DNA from: Blastocystis sp. Blastoise
Lineage: Eukaryota > Sar > Bigyra > Opalinata > Blastocystidae
Assembly: GCA_039096225.1 (NCBI GenBank)
Contig: JBBPEB010000034.1
Location: 682,001 to 746,000, forward strand
Direction of reading: 5' to 3'
DNA length: 64,000 bases
A program made the position numbers and the translations under genes. Shown piece by piece: positions 12,979 through 27,031 of the stretch. The notes under the pieces were generated by a model. It had not been told where the DNA came from. It made no database searches and saw only the letters and a list, made by a program, of their open reading frames with translations. How positions within the stretch are numbered: position 1 is the first letter of the stretch; each line of letters opens with the position of its first letter.

Positions 12979-12986
12979 AATGTCAT

Positions 12987-13010
12987 TAATCTTCTTTGAA
13001 CCACTCTAAT
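12987..13010 (-). repeat. degenerate hAT element 1 terminus
   Basis: TTTGAACCACTCTA at about 12996-13009 resembles the element 1 end with one change (CCGCTCTA to CCACTCTA). It lies directly beside the right border of the non-autonomous element and is probably the remnant of an older insertion. Confidence 0.45.
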
Positions 13011-14056
13011 CCAATACAAATATGAATTTCATATTTTTTCATTACTTCGAAATTTCTTTTTAGACAATAGAGATTTTTGTTTATTCATGTTTGTAATGTA
13101 AAACCATTATGAAAAAAAATTGAGATAATTCGTATAACCCATACAAACAAAACAACAATAAATGACAAATAAAGAATGAATATTGTTGATAAAAAAGAAA
13201 TGAAAGAATAAAAAGCACAAGAAAATAAAGTAATGTAAGATAAATAGTTAATAAAAAAGTTATTATATTCATAAATAAAAAAGAAAAGAAATAGGTATGA
13301 AATAAAAGAAAATAAAGAAAAGTCCGATATAGTACATAGAGATGATAAACATTAAATAAAGAAAACATGCCATAATGAACAAGATATTATAACATGACAA
13401 AATAAATAAATAAATATATAGAAAATAAAATAAATAAATTAGAAAAAATACATAATTGATAAATAATAATTAAAAAAAGAATCGAAATGGTTTATTAAGA
13501 AGAAATAAAAAAAAAAGAAGATGAAAAAATATATATAAATATACATATACATAAAAAAGAAGATAATATATACATAATAATGAATAAGGAAAAAAAAATA
13601 AATATTATATATTAATAAAGATAATAATGATTGAATTAGTTATACATATATACTCGTGAATAGACAATCATATCGTTAATATAATGAGAGACGAAAGTAT
13701 AATAGAAAAAAAAAATATATATATATATATACAATCAGGGTGGTCAAGAAAGAAAAGTATGAAAAATACATATATAAATAGATATATCAAAAATAGTTGA
13801 CAAAGATCTAATGAAGAAAAGATCATGTTACAAATATTGAATACAATAAAAAAATTATTTAAAATAGTATATAAATATATATATGATTATATGACGAAAA
13901 TTATAATAGTAATAACTGAAAAATATATTTAATAAAAAAAATAGATAAAAAAAATATAAAAGTATATATATTAAAAGTATATTTATAAAATATATATATA
14001 TATATATAAGAAGAAATGGTTTAAAATAAATAGTAAAATGAATGTTAAATATATGT
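13011..14056. other. long 3' flank, A-rich on + strand
   Basis: No coding pattern. The stretch is A-rich on the + strand, hence T-rich on the coding strand of the minus-strand gene ending at 14057. It probably holds that gene's 3' UTR and termination region. Confidence 0.5.
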
Positions 14057-17000
14057 TTAGAATATTCTGAAGAGTCGTCTTCGAGGTTGAATGGAATTCG
14101 TTGTGATATTACTCTTAAGGGTATCAATAGAAATGTGAATATTCGCGGGAATATCAGAGGGGAAGGAGGAGAGAAGGAAGGATTGAAGAGAAGGAGCTGA
14201 TTGTTGGACAGTTGTATAAAAAGATGTTCCAGATTCAGAGAGGGTTTCGTAACGTACGGAGAATTGTGTTATATCTTTTTCTTTGTTATTAATTGATTTA
14301 AATGTATGTATATCACAGTCAAAAAGAGGTACTGATGAGACTCGAATAAAGAATCTTTGAATAGAATGACGTATATTACAAGTAACTTTATGAAGAGAAA
14401 GATTTTCTATATAGAAAACAACATCAATAAAACTTCTTCCAATAGTAGGAGTTTTCAATTTACATCCATCATATTGACTTTGTTTAAATTGAGGTTTTTC
14501 TTCATATCCACATTCAGTTATAACTTCTCCAATATAATTACTTGTTGAAAGTAAACTATTGGATAAATCTTCACATGGTGTATTTAATAATTCTCCTACA
14601 AGTATAGACTGATCGTATTCTTTATTATAACAATACACATTTTTCTTCTCTATTTCAGGAGTAGAACTATGCATATTAATATAAAACATAGGTGAAAAGG
14701 AATAAGGATCATGATATCTCAAGAAGTTCGTTATAAGTAATAAATTCTTCTCTAATAACTCTTGTATATTATTTTCATCTCCATATTTAACAGTTAATAC
14801 CACATGAATAATAGTATATACATGATTTTCATGCTTCTCTTCCACTCCAGGCCATATATGTATACCTTGAAGAAGAGGACCTAACAAATGAATAATACTT
14901 CTTATATTCAGAATATGTGTTTCTTGAGTATATAGATATAATGGGAAATAATGATATTCTAATTGATATACAAGAGCTACTCCTCCTTTATCTTCAAGAG
15001 ATAAGATACAATCCTCTACATTCTCATCACTCCATGATACACTTCGAGTAGATGCGTCATACTGACATGTACGCGTCATCATTCCATGCATGTATTTACC
15101 TTTACAAGGAAGTGAAGCAATTCCAGTAGCTTTTGTTTCAGGCCATCTATTATGATTATAAGTAGAAGCAGGACAAATAGATGTAGTTTTGAAACATTTG
15201 TTGTTATAAACATATTCATTAGCTTTACATATAGTACATCCAACATTTCCATATTTATTCTTCACAAGGATACCTGTACAGGGTTTACATATAGAAGCTT
15301 TACCTTCAGAGTATGTATTATCTTCACAAATATGATTTTCGATGCCATCGGGACATGCATGACCTTGAAGACAAGGAAGACAAATATATTCATGATTATT
15401 GTTATAGTATTGTTTATAATAGCCAGATGTACAAACACCACAGTGATTTTCCGGATTTATGGCCCAAATACCGTTAATGGAACAGGAACGTGATATATAT
15501 CCATCAATACCACAAGGTATTTTCATAATTTGTCCTGCAGGTGTATGATTAAAGGATATTGTATAGTTAGCTATAGAGAAGAGAGAAGAAGGACAATGAT
15601 CACGAACACATTGTCCTGAAATAGGACCCCATTCAGCAGTTTCAAGACAATATCTAGAGACAGTTCCAGTAGCTCCATTAGGACAAGAGAGAGCAATAAA
15701 AGTTTTTATAGAAGAAGTAGGCCATTGAATAGAGTTAATTTGATCGTAATCTGTATGACATTCTGGATATTTACATGTGTTAAGAGGAGAGCTCCATTGA
15801 GGGGGATATTGAGGGAGACATGTGATACGGATAGATCCTGAATAATTAGAGGGACAAGGAAGAGAGAAGGAGTCTCCTGTGGGAATTAATATATTATCTC
15901 TAGAGCAATAGGTTTCTGTAATATTAATAGAAAGAGAAATAGAGACTGAACTAATATCATTGAATAATTGGAGTTTATATTGTGTTGTAGGTATAACATC
16001 TAGAGCAAGACCATAGAGTGCACGATTCTTTAAATCTAATAGAATTCCATGAGGGAATGTAGTTTCTTCGTTATTAATATTATATACAGTGAAGTATGTT
16101 ACAGGACCTAGATAATCAAGGGGAATAAGAACACGTTCATAGTGATTCGCTTGGAAAGTGATTTGAGTAGTATGAACAGAGAGTGATGAATATTCACAAG
16201 TATTGTTAATTTGTTCCCATTGAACTTGATGACCTTGAAGTATACATTTTCGAGAGAGACTTCCAGATGTATGAGGAGGACAATGATCTGTATATTCTAT
16301 ACTAATATTTACAGGAGTTGAAGGCCAAGACACTCCTTCTGTTTCTTCAAAAGGACATAAAAGAGGTAAACAATACATTTGCTCATTCATCCAAATACCT
16401 TCTGTATTACAGCTACGACTTATATATCCTTCATATCCAGGGTCACAAATAGAATAAAGAGTATCTCCTATATTAGTATTAGGATAGAAACGATTATTGA
16501 TTTGGGAAGAGGGACAATATAACATAGAATATAATAATAAAGTATTGGATTCTAAGTTAACCATTCCTTTTCCATTATGAACTACATCACTTGGAAGATA
16601 TATAGATATATATCCTTGTTCATAAATAGATAATTGAAGTTGTATACTGTAATCATCAATAGACTTATATGTATGTATTTGTGCATTTGTAATTTGAATA
16701 TCATTTATATTAATATCAACAACAGGTTCACTAAATATAATATTAATATTATAATATTTATTATATATATGTGTATTACCATCACTAGGAAGTATCCATG
16801 TACTTATATATTCAGGAACATATATTCCTCGAATTCTATATGTATTATCTAATGGAAGGTTTTCTTGGTCACTATAATCTAGTCCAATATTCTCGGGAAT
16901 TTTGACTTCATAAGGTCCTGGTGATAAGACAGTAATATAAACATTATATTGACAATCTGTAAGAGCGATTACTGAGTCTATTTGACAGTTAATAAGAGTA

Positions 17001-20000
17001 AAAGGAGCATATTGATCTAATTTGAAGGCTTCAGAGAATAATAAATCAATCTTATGATGTTGTTTCTTGAATTCTGTCGATAGATTATGTTTAATAATAA
17101 CACTAGCTTGTTCTACATCAGTAGAGAATGATAGACTATTTAGAGTAATATCGACAGCGGCTGAATCACTTCCAACACCAAATATACCTACACGATATCC
17201 ATCTATATATTTATAATTACTATTGGATTTTTTAATTCTCCAGAATCCATCATTTCCATAACGGAAGGCACATGTATATATACCATTTTCATCTCTACTA
17301 TATTTAAGCCAAATATCAGTATGTCGATTAGCATCTTTAGGAAGTGGTTCAAAATCTTTTGTATTTAATATATCTCCTAGAAGGAGACTTGGAGTAATGA
17401 AGCTATAATCAATTAGACATACTGGTAATAAGGAATCTCCATCTGTATTAAATGTACCAAATCCAATGATTTCCTTTGTAGGATAACTAGGGAAAGAGAT
17501 TTTAGTAGTAATACTAAATGAAGGAGGAACATTTGTATAGAGAACAGGAAGGTTATTTCTTGAACTAGTAAAAGAGATACCTTCTTTAAGATGCATAATA
17601 ATATGTCCATTATAAGATTCATAAGTGGCCATAGAAGAAGTAGGTTGATCTTGTTTGAAGAGATCTAAATAATTATAAAAAGGATGGTCATAAGAAACAA
17701 ATGTAGTTGGAATAACAGTGATATAATTCATACCTCCACAATAAGAAGAAGAAGAACCACTACAATATATATTACATTTAGTATCTAGGACACGATTTCC
17801 ATGAATATAATCAAGTGAAGGATAACATATACATTGATTTCCTTGATAAAGCCCATAGTATTGATGATATGGTGCACATAAATCATGACATTTCTCTAGA
17901 GTTAAATCTTCTAATATAGAGAATGATGTATATAGAGGAGAATATTCAACACAATATCCTCTATGAATAGGACGATTTAAATGAATAGAACCACCAACAG
18001 TAGAACCTGAAAATGTATAATAACGTGCTTCAAATAAAGGATCTCGGTAGGTTATAATAGTTTTACCTTCTGTTGATTTCACTGTAAAGACTACATTATC
18101 TCCTTCTTCAAATACTTGTATATGGAATATCACAGATTTTGTACAATCAGTAGTTGATCCAATAACTTTAGTAACACGTTGATTATTAGAGAGTTTTTGA
18201 ATTAAAGTGGATCCACATAAATTGATTTCAATTCTCTCTCTATTACGTAATGGAAGATTTGGAACAAAAGCAATTCCTAATTGTCCATTAACTGTAGAAT
18301 CAGATGGAAGATAAGTAACCATCATATCTATAGTATTCTTAAGATCTAATGACCATAGAGGAGTAAAGAAAGGATAAGGATCTTGATTAAGATTTGAAAG
18401 TGGAGGAAGAAGATAATCAACATAACGAGTAGCACTAGTTAATTGAAATATAGGACTAGAACGAGATTTCTTTGATGATTCATTAATAACTCGACTTTGT
18501 AAATAAAAGGAAGAGACACCATTAGTAGCATATGGATAGAAATAAAATTCATTAATAGAAGATCCTTGCATCATAATACCATTACTAACTACAAATTTAT
18601 CTACAGGAATAGGAGTTAATGAAGTGCTTGTAATAACCACGGGAATATGTTCTATTCCATGAAGATGGTCAACTTCAAGAGGAATATCAATCCATTGTTG
18701 TCCTTCAATATCTAAATTCTTTATATTACGTATAGACATATAAGGAGTAGAAGAAGAGAAAGCATAGTAATAAGGTTTAAAATGATCACATTTATATGTA
18801 AATAATAACTCGTTATGATTAACAGGATGATTCTGAAAGAGATTTACTGAAAGAGTATGATCTGCATATATAACACTATAAGTATGTTCTTTTAAACCAG
18901 TAATACATGACTTATGATAAAATGTTTGTAGTTCTTTCCATTCACCACTACTTAATAATATACTAATAGTTGACATATATCCATGATGATGTCCAAGTTC
19001 TATTCTATAATTATTAGTTTGTTCTTGTGAAATAGGAGATAATTCAATTCGTATTCCTCCTTGAGAAATAGCAACGAATGTAAATCCTATAGATCCATGT
19101 TCATATCCTCTCCATTCATTATCAAATAGAGGCAACTCATTACTACGATTATAGAAGAGAATAGAAGTGGGAGGTTCAAGGAGAATTGATAAAGGAGTTA
19201 CTGTACTTTCTTGGTTATTTATTGAAATAATACCTTTGTTGACATGAATATTCATGACTTTTGTTGGGAGTAAAGTTGATTTGGATTGATCATTATTTAA
19301 ATGTTCTTGAGGAATCTCTTCTAATTGTGAAGTAAGAGGAAGAATGCCAAGAACAGCACCATGAGAAGTAGTAATAAAATCTATAATATTTCCACCATTA
19401 TCTAAGATGAAATCATTTATAGAAGGTGTATATTCATGATTAAATGTAAGAGTAACGTATACAGGTAAACGATCTTTTGCTTCTTCATTATAAGTAAGAG
19501 AAACAATAGGAGAATCAATATTAATATTTGAAATAATATGAAGAAGAAGAGATACTTCAGTATTATTAATTGTTTCATTGTTATATACAGCTTGAATTGA
19601 ATTCTTTTTGAAGAGTATAGAAAGTGTAGTTTGTTGTTGATTTTCTTCTAATATAGGAAAAACATTGAATAATAGTACACGATGATTTACATCATTGTTT
19701 TCAGAAGGAAGGAGAGTTATATAACAGTTGTTAACGACAAACATATTGATATCAATATCATTTTGTGAGTCGTCTGGAGTTCCAATAAATTGTAAAGTAC
19801 CTTTATAAGGAGTACTAGAGATATCAAGAGAGAGAATAGGAAGAAGAGGAACATGATTATTATTATTAATATGAATATTACGATAGATAGAAGGTGTATC
19901 TTGACTATAAAAGGTTAGAATCGCTTGATCATAATAAATAGGTTCTTTAATACTATGAGATATAAGGACATTTTCACCTAAAATAGTGTTTCTACCAATT

Positions 20001-23000
20001 TCAAAAAGTGACTTATTACTTCTAATCCAGAGAGGAGTATAGCTATTTGTATTACATAAAGACTGAGTTGTGACTATAGTACATTGAAGAGGATAGCGTT
20101 GATGGCCAATAAAGGAATATAAACATATTTGATCTCTTTGATATCCAATATCAATAATGAATCCATAACTATTGTTATCAAATGGATATTTATGAATAGA
20201 AAAGAGAGCTTTATCTTTACATTGAACTTCCATTTCTATAGACCAATTTGAATTATTTGCATTGATATCAAATATATGTTGACGATAATAATAGGAATCA
20301 GTTATAGTAGATTTCTCATCGACATATACACCAATGAAATGAGAAGAGAATATTAGAGGATAGATACATAAGGAACTATGATATTGTCCACATATATATT
20401 GTGAATATATAATACTAGCATTTGTATTGATTGGTGTATTGGATTGTAATATAAATAAACCAGTTACTAGTCTATTTGAAATAGATATATGAGTAAGAGA
20501 TCCATTTTCAGCTTTAAATAGATTAATATCAATAGGATAATGATTTACGTTGAAATCCAATGTGAATTCAACATAAGATTGAGAGATTGGAGAAGAAGTC
20601 ATTATATTAAATAATGGTTCAGGTTCATTACAAGTAGTTACAAATACAGTATATATATCAGAAGCCCTATTAGAGTAATGTGAATCACAATGAACAGAAT
20701 CTTCTTTGATACCAAGAGCTATATAATTCGTTGAGTGAGGAGAAATGAAGAGAGTATAATTGATATGATTTGGATTGGTCTCTAATTGTAAAGTTGCTGA
20801 ATGAGGAGGAAATAGAGTAATATCATCAGTAGTTAATCCATATGTTTTTTTATTAGAATAAAAATGAAGAATGACACTTCCACAGGTTGTAAGAGGAATA
20901 GGTTGAAAAGAAAAAGAAGGACGAATAAATTGATTATATGTATTTTGAATGTTATCATTCGATAGGATATAAGGAAGAAAAGAAATTTCAGTCATACGAA
21001 TAGGTGCTTTTGATCCTATATATAGGGCATCACCTTCTCCATGAAATACTTTATTAAGTACTTTTGTATGAAGATGTTTTGTATCTATTAAAAGAGAAAC
21101 TTCAAGTTGAGAATTCGATATAACTGTAAATAGAATAATAACTTGATGCCAATTTTCAGGAGAAGGAGCAGGAACAGAGAGAATGGATTCATAATCAGTT
21201 TTTCCTACTGAAATAATGAAATATCCATTTTGAATAGAAACAGAGTAATCAATATCTTGAGAACGGTATTTATTAATAAGAAGAGTTTGTATACCTTCGT
21301 TAGTTTCTGATAAATACCAGAATTGAATAGACATCACACTATTGATAACATAACGTACAAAAGTAACATCTTGACTATTACGACAATAGAAACTAGGATA
21401 TTCATTATTAAAGTTATATGCTTTAGCTTGTTCTCCTACACTATTCTGAACCCAAGCTATAGGTAGATCTCTATATAAGCATTTCTTATCGTTATTATAA
21501 AGTTCATTTCCTGATTGTTCAAAAGTATATATACGTATAGTATTGTAGAATGTTACTGTATATAGAGGAATATCCAAGTTATAAATACCTTCTTTGGACA
21601 TATCTTGTAAAGATCCTTCTTGTACATGTATAGTAACTAGAGATAGTGTTTCATTATTAGGAAAAGTGGGAGAGAGACTGAATTGAACAGTATTATATAA
21701 TACAATAAAAGGACTAATTAATACATTTCCAGTAATAATGATTTTACTTTTATCTAAATTATGAATAGGTCTATCAAAGAGAATAGAACAACTTAATAAA
21801 TAAGTTCTAACAGAAGAATCTTTTGAATCTACAGAATCACATTGAATAATACCTGTAAAAGAAGAAGGTTTAGAAGTCCAATATATAGTAGGATTATAGA
21901 AAGAAGGACATTCTTGGAGATCATCAATAGAACGGCAAAAACCTTTGTTAAATTTAAAGGAAATCTTTCGATTAGCAAATACACCTAATAAAGGAGTAAT
22001 AATTAATGAATTTGGAGAACTTTGGAGATTATTGATACTAAGAGTACCTGTAAAAGAAGAATCTTCTATATCATAATAAGTAATATATTGATTATCTATA
22101 AAATAGACTTCTTCAGAAAATATGAATGTAATTAATTGTGTTTCTTGAATGATTCCTGTTGAAGGTTCACTAGTAATTTCAATAGAAGAAGAAAGAGGGT
22201 AATTCTTATTACTATCAAAAGGAACTATATATTCAAATGATTGAGTTGGTTTATTTGTTTTTGTAGTAGCAAATCCTTCTTCGAAATATAATTTAACCAT
22301 AAGAGTTCGAGTACCTTCTGTTGAAGGGAATGTAAGATATCCAGTAGTTTTATCAAGATTAAATGCATTCCATTCTAAGAATGTTCCATAAGCACCAGGA
22401 AGAGGATCTACATGGACTTTTGTGAAATTAACATTTGTTATTGGTTCTGTGTATGTAATAGAGATAGAGACAGGGTTTTTAATTGTTCGAGAATGATCAA
22501 TGATTAAAGAAGGAAATGAATAATCGTTAAACCAAGATTGAAGAACTGAAGAAGTAACTGCATATTTATATACTTTTAATTGTGTAAGTGTAAGTTCTTG
22601 AGTTCCTCCTAAAATGATAGATTTACTAAGAATAGGAGTATGTTTAGAATAAGCAGAACAATTCATAAATTTATTGTTAATAGAAACATATTTAATTGTA
22701 CCCTCAACAGTATCAGAGAAGTAACTAAAGGCTACATGATACCAATTATTAATTAAAGCAATAATATTTGTATTAAGGAAAGAACAAGCATTTCGATCTC
22801 GACCAGTATTTACATTAATATAACCAAAAGCATCAATTACTATAGAAAACTCAGTATAATCATCATTTATTATTTTGAAAACATTTTGTTCTCCTTCTTC
22901 ATGAATTTTAAACCAAAGAGAAACTGATAATTCACCATTTTCAATATTAAAGAACTGATTTCCTAAATGATCACCTACAGATTTCTCTTTAAAGAGTAGA

Positions 23001-24116
23001 CTATGTTTATAAAGTTTAATAGCTTTCTTTGGATTTCCATTCATATCCTCAACATATTCACTATATCCTTCTATATTGTTAAAACTATTAGTTTCTTGAA
23101 ATAGTTCTTCTATATAAGGTGCTTTACGGAAAGGTATATGAAAGAAAGGAGAGAAATGTGAATTAGTTTGAAGTATATCTCCTTCATTAGAGAGAAGGAA
23201 TCCAGGATTAAAGAGAACTGTAAGATCTTCTTCTTCTCTATTGATTAAAATAGTATATTCAGGTGTAACTGAAGGATCTTGAATAACACGTATTATCTTA
23301 GCATTATTAGTAAAAATGACTTTTGTAGTATCAACATGACATTGTTCCATACCACAATCAATTGATATAGGAACACGTTTTAGATATTGTGAGTCTTCAG
23401 GAGTATGAATAAATACTTCTACAGGTCCTCGTGTACATTCTGAAGTAACATCACCCCAATTTCCATCAATACATGATCTTTGACGATTTCCTATATAACC
23501 ATAACCACAATCAATAGTACGTGTATTGCCATTCTTAGTTGTAGGCCAAATAATACCATTTGTTTTAATACGAGGACAAGTAAGTTGATTACAAAGATCT
23601 TCTATTTGTTCCCAATGAGCAGTTTCATTACAATAACGTATATATCGGCCAATACCACTTGAACAAGAAGATTCAGACCAACTATAGGTTTTTGTTTCAA
23701 GAAATGTTTTCTCACCTTCAATGATAGTAGGACAAGTATTTTGAATACAATTATCAACAACTGACTCCCATTTAGGATAAGTAGTATCTGAACACTTTCT
23801 TGAAATGATTCCATTGAAATATCGACTATCACCACAAGATTCATAAGATATATCACCTTTTCTTGTAGTAGGCCACCCATTAGATGCTAAACAATAGTAT
23901 TCTTCAGTTATAGACGTGGAAGCAAGTTGTTCTAATCGTCTTTTTGATGTTGTTTCATCATTAAAATCATTAGATCTAGATTGAAAATCATAAAAATCAA
24001 GAGGAGAACCCCATACAAACAAAATAAATTGAAGAATAATGAAAAATTCTAAATACGATTAGTAATAAAGAAATATAACAATAGGTTTATATACCCGTAA
24101 GTTGATAGAATCTCAT
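14057..24116 (-). CDS. giant secreted multidomain protein (WPxT/Cys modules, LamG-like, WSC, GCC2/GCC3-like)
   Basis: One exon of almost 10 kb is open on the minus strand but has no ATG at its head. A 22-nt first exon (24116-24095, MRFYQLT) joins over a 46-nt intron (24094-24049, GTATAT...TACTAAT...TTTAG) in phase 1 to give a signal peptide, EFFIILQFILFVWG. The mature protein (total about 3,337 aa) opens with three six-Cys modules of the form C..WP.T..G....C..G..G...R.C...G.W....C; six more lie in the last third. Between are LamG/concanavalin-like folds (SVSLWFKI, NWYHVAFSYF), Ig-like stretches resembling SbsA-type domains (TFIFSEEVYF) and a WSC domain near residue 2000 (LEKCHDLCAPY, QCICYP, YCGGM). 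A GCC2/GCC3-like Cys cluster (CLPCLQGHACPDG) follows the late modules. There is no transmembrane segment and the tail is basic, so it is likely secreted. Probably an adhesive or matrix protein; this is inference. Confidence 0.85.
24095..24116 (-). other. first exon encoding the start of a signal peptide
   Basis: ATG at 24116 followed by 22 coding bases and a GTATAT donor. The intron 24094-24049 has a TACTAAT branch-like site just before TTTAG. The join restores a hydrophobic leader with no frame conflict. Confidence 0.75.
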
Positions 24117-25048
24117 TATTATTCAAATCTTTATTAAAATTTATTGATGAAAGAATAAAATAGAAATGAAAAATTAGTTTTTTTTTAGTTCATTTTATGA
24201 TAAATAACAATTGAAAATTCAAATATAAATGGGTTTTTTGATAATAACAGTGGTTTTTTATAGCTAAATATTTGGGTAATAAAAGTGATTTGTTGTCATG
24301 TATGTGAATGGATTTGGTGCTTTATTTAATGACTAATGACTGTGAATAGCTTGAGATATTATGATTATCTGTTTAACTAATCATTTTATGAAACAATTAA
24401 TTTCTTTTTGGATTTATAAAAAGTACATGATTGTCATTAGACATGAGACAAAATTTGTGATAAATTTATTCATCCTTCTTTTGATAATGGTGATCATTAT
24501 TTGTTGATTCTGAATTATTATTATTCTTTCATGTATATATGCATCACTAAAAGTCTTATTTAAGAGTAAGTGAACTATTATGATATTATATACAAGACAT
24601 ATATTATGTTTTTATAACTTTTGTTATCAAAATGATATTATTTTATATTATTTCATAATCAATAGAAGTTCATTTTTAAATATTCATAATGAATTATTGA
24701 TATTCATAAACAGATTGATATGAAAAATAAAAAATTCTATTCTGTTTTATTCCATTGCTCAATAGATATCCAAAATTAGAAGAAAAATATATCAAAGATT
24801 ACCTACTTGATATATTCGATACAAATTTTGTAAACATGATTTTTTAGTATTTTAAAAATATATGGGTATTCTATAAAATAAAAAAATGAGTTATCAAACA
24901 AAATTTACCACATTTTTTAAGAATCGAATTCAATAGTTTTCCTAATTATAACAAAAAAAAACTACGTTAATCTTCATTTAAATATATACATATACTTTAG
25001 AATATAAAATAAAATTCATATATATATTTTTTGATCATCAAAAAATAA
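24117..25048. other. divergent intergenic region
   Basis: Lies between the start of the giant minus-strand gene and the start of the G-patch gene, so it should hold both promoters. Only AT-rich sequence is seen; no motif I can name. Confidence 0.5.
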
Positions 25049-25783
25049 ATGTATGAGCGTTTTGATTCATTAGATAACGATTCCGATATAGATCCATTAG
25101 ATGAGTATATGAAACAAGTAGATGATGATAAAAAGAAAGATGATCAATTGTGGGAAAAGAAAACATCAAAATATAGAGATCAATATAATCAAAGATGGAA
25201 TTCAATGTCTATGAAGACCCAATTTGAAAGTCAATTAGAAGAGAATTTATCTACTCCATTATCGAAAAGTGGAATAGGATTTAAATTATTACAGAAAATG
25301 GGATTTAAAGAAGGTGAAGGACTTGGAAAAGATGGAAATGGAATTGTTGAGCCTATTAAGATTCAATATAAGAATGATAATTTAGGTATTGGTCTTGAGA
25401 AACCTAAAGTTTCTCTTGTTCGAATAAAACAAAAAGAAATTGAAAGAGAGAAAGTATTTCAAAAGAAAAGGCAAACATATCAAGAATATGTTCATGATAA
25501 ATATGAGATGAAAAGTTATATGAAAGATATTCGTTCTGCACGTCGTGTATGTCAAACTTTAGATGAACAACATGATAAAGAACAAAATAAATATTGGCCT
25601 ATAGAGAATAAAGAAGAAGAAGAATCCTTTGAATGTATTTCTGATATTAAATCATATTTAGTAAAGATATTGATGTATTTACGGCAGACTTATCATTATT
25701 GTTTTTATTGTGGAATAGAATTTTCTTCAGAAGAAGATATGAAGAATAATTGTCCAGGAATATCAAAAGAAGATCATTCTTGA
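25049..25783 (+). CDS. GPATCH11-like G-patch protein
   Basis: Single exon, 244 aa. An acidic/charged N-terminus is followed at about residues 70-115 by a G-patch with the pattern SGIGFKLLQKMGFKEGEGLG and later GIGLEKPK. A charged helical region contains RRVCQTLDEQ, matching RRACQQLDVQ in the animal protein. The C-terminus has the DUF4187 features: YCFYCGIEF, then NNCPG and a final DH. G-patch proteins bind and stimulate DEAH helicases; GPATCH11 is nuclear and linked to splicing and kinetochores in animals. The length is close to the family's usual size (about 260-285 aa). It is convergent with the glycerol dehydrogenase gene, 157 bases apart. Confidence 0.9.
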   Translation: MYERFDSLDNDSDIDPLDEYMKQVDDDKKKDDQLWEKKTSKYRDQYNQRWNSMSMKTQFESQLEENLSTPLSKSGIGFKLLQKMGFKEGEGLGKDGNGIVEPIKIQYKNDNLGIGLEKPKVSLVRIKQKEIEREKVFQKKRQTYQEYVHDKYEMKSYMKDIRSARRVCQTLDEQHDKEQNKYWPIENKEEEESFECISDIKSYLVKILMYLRQTYHYCFYCGIEFSSEEDMKNNCPGISKEDHS

Positions 25784-25940
25784 TGTTTTTTTAAATATAT
25801 TTCTTTTTGTTTTGTTTATTTATATATTATATTAATATATATTTTATAAAATTTATTAATTAAAAAAAAAACAAACAAAAAAAAAAACGAAGCGAAATAG
25901 TTCAACAAAAGTGAATAGAATATATATATAAAGATAAACT
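25784..25940. terminator. convergent 3' region, T-rich then A-rich
   Basis: The half next to the + strand G-patch stop is T-rich; from about 25860 the sequence switches to A-rich, which is T-rich for the opposing gene. The switch midway suggests back-to-back transcription end signals. Confidence 0.5.
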
Positions 25941-26951
25941 TTATAAGTGATGATGTTTATTCCATTGTTCACATCCATTCTTTTCAAAGTATTCTTGAGC
26001 AATAGTATTACCTCTACGAATACCTTTCATAACAAAATCAAGTTCTTTGGGAATTTGCATATTCATCATACCCCAGAATTTAGTTAAAGCATAATTAGCT
26101 ACAACAGACACAGTTTGATCATTATTAATATCTAATTTTAACTAAATAATAATAATAGTATTAGAATAGCTCAAGAGTATATAGTATATAGATATATGAA
26201 TAAAGAATTAGAATAATATACTTGAGACCAAACAATAGGAAGACCAACTTTAGTAAAGAATTCAAGAGTTTGAGCAAGTTCTTCATCTCGTAAATAGATA
26301 TTAAGAATTCTAAAAAATGTAATTATTATAGATATGATACTAGTATAGGAAATAAATAATATATAAAAAAAGGATATTGTTTTCAAGAGAAAGATGAGCA
26401 ATTACACCAAGAGCAACTAATTCACCATGAAGATAATTGCTATCAATACCTTCTAAAGCAGTTAAACCAGTACCTATAGCATGAGCAGCACCTAAACCTC
26501 CATTCTCAAAACCTAATCCACTTAATACTATATAGAAATTATATTAATAAATTATATTAATAAATTATATTAATAAATTATATTAATAAATTATATTAAT
26601 AAATTATATTATTATTATTTATAATAATAATAATAATAATAAAACTTACAAGTGTTAGCTTCAATTATATTTTCAAGAGCAACAGTAACTTTCTTGTTTT
26701 CTAAATCGTAAATAGATGAAGGAAATCTAGTTAATTTTTCATAATCATATAATTACTATTATTTCTAAGAAAATAAAGTATAAAATTAAAAATAAAAAAA
26801 TACAAAATAATAATATAAAAAAATAATAATAATAATAAAAAAAGAATAGTTATATTAATATATGGATATTTGAAGAGCAGTCATAGAGTCATTAAGAAGA
26901 GTTTCAGTACAACTCTTAGCTATAGCCTTAGCAGCAAGTCTATATATGTAT

Positions 26952-27031
<80 letters not shown>

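Noticed and set aside
13735-13750. CAGGGTGGTCAAG resembling the giant element's terminus
   Set aside because: No subterminal TTAAGCG motif and no partner end or target duplication found.
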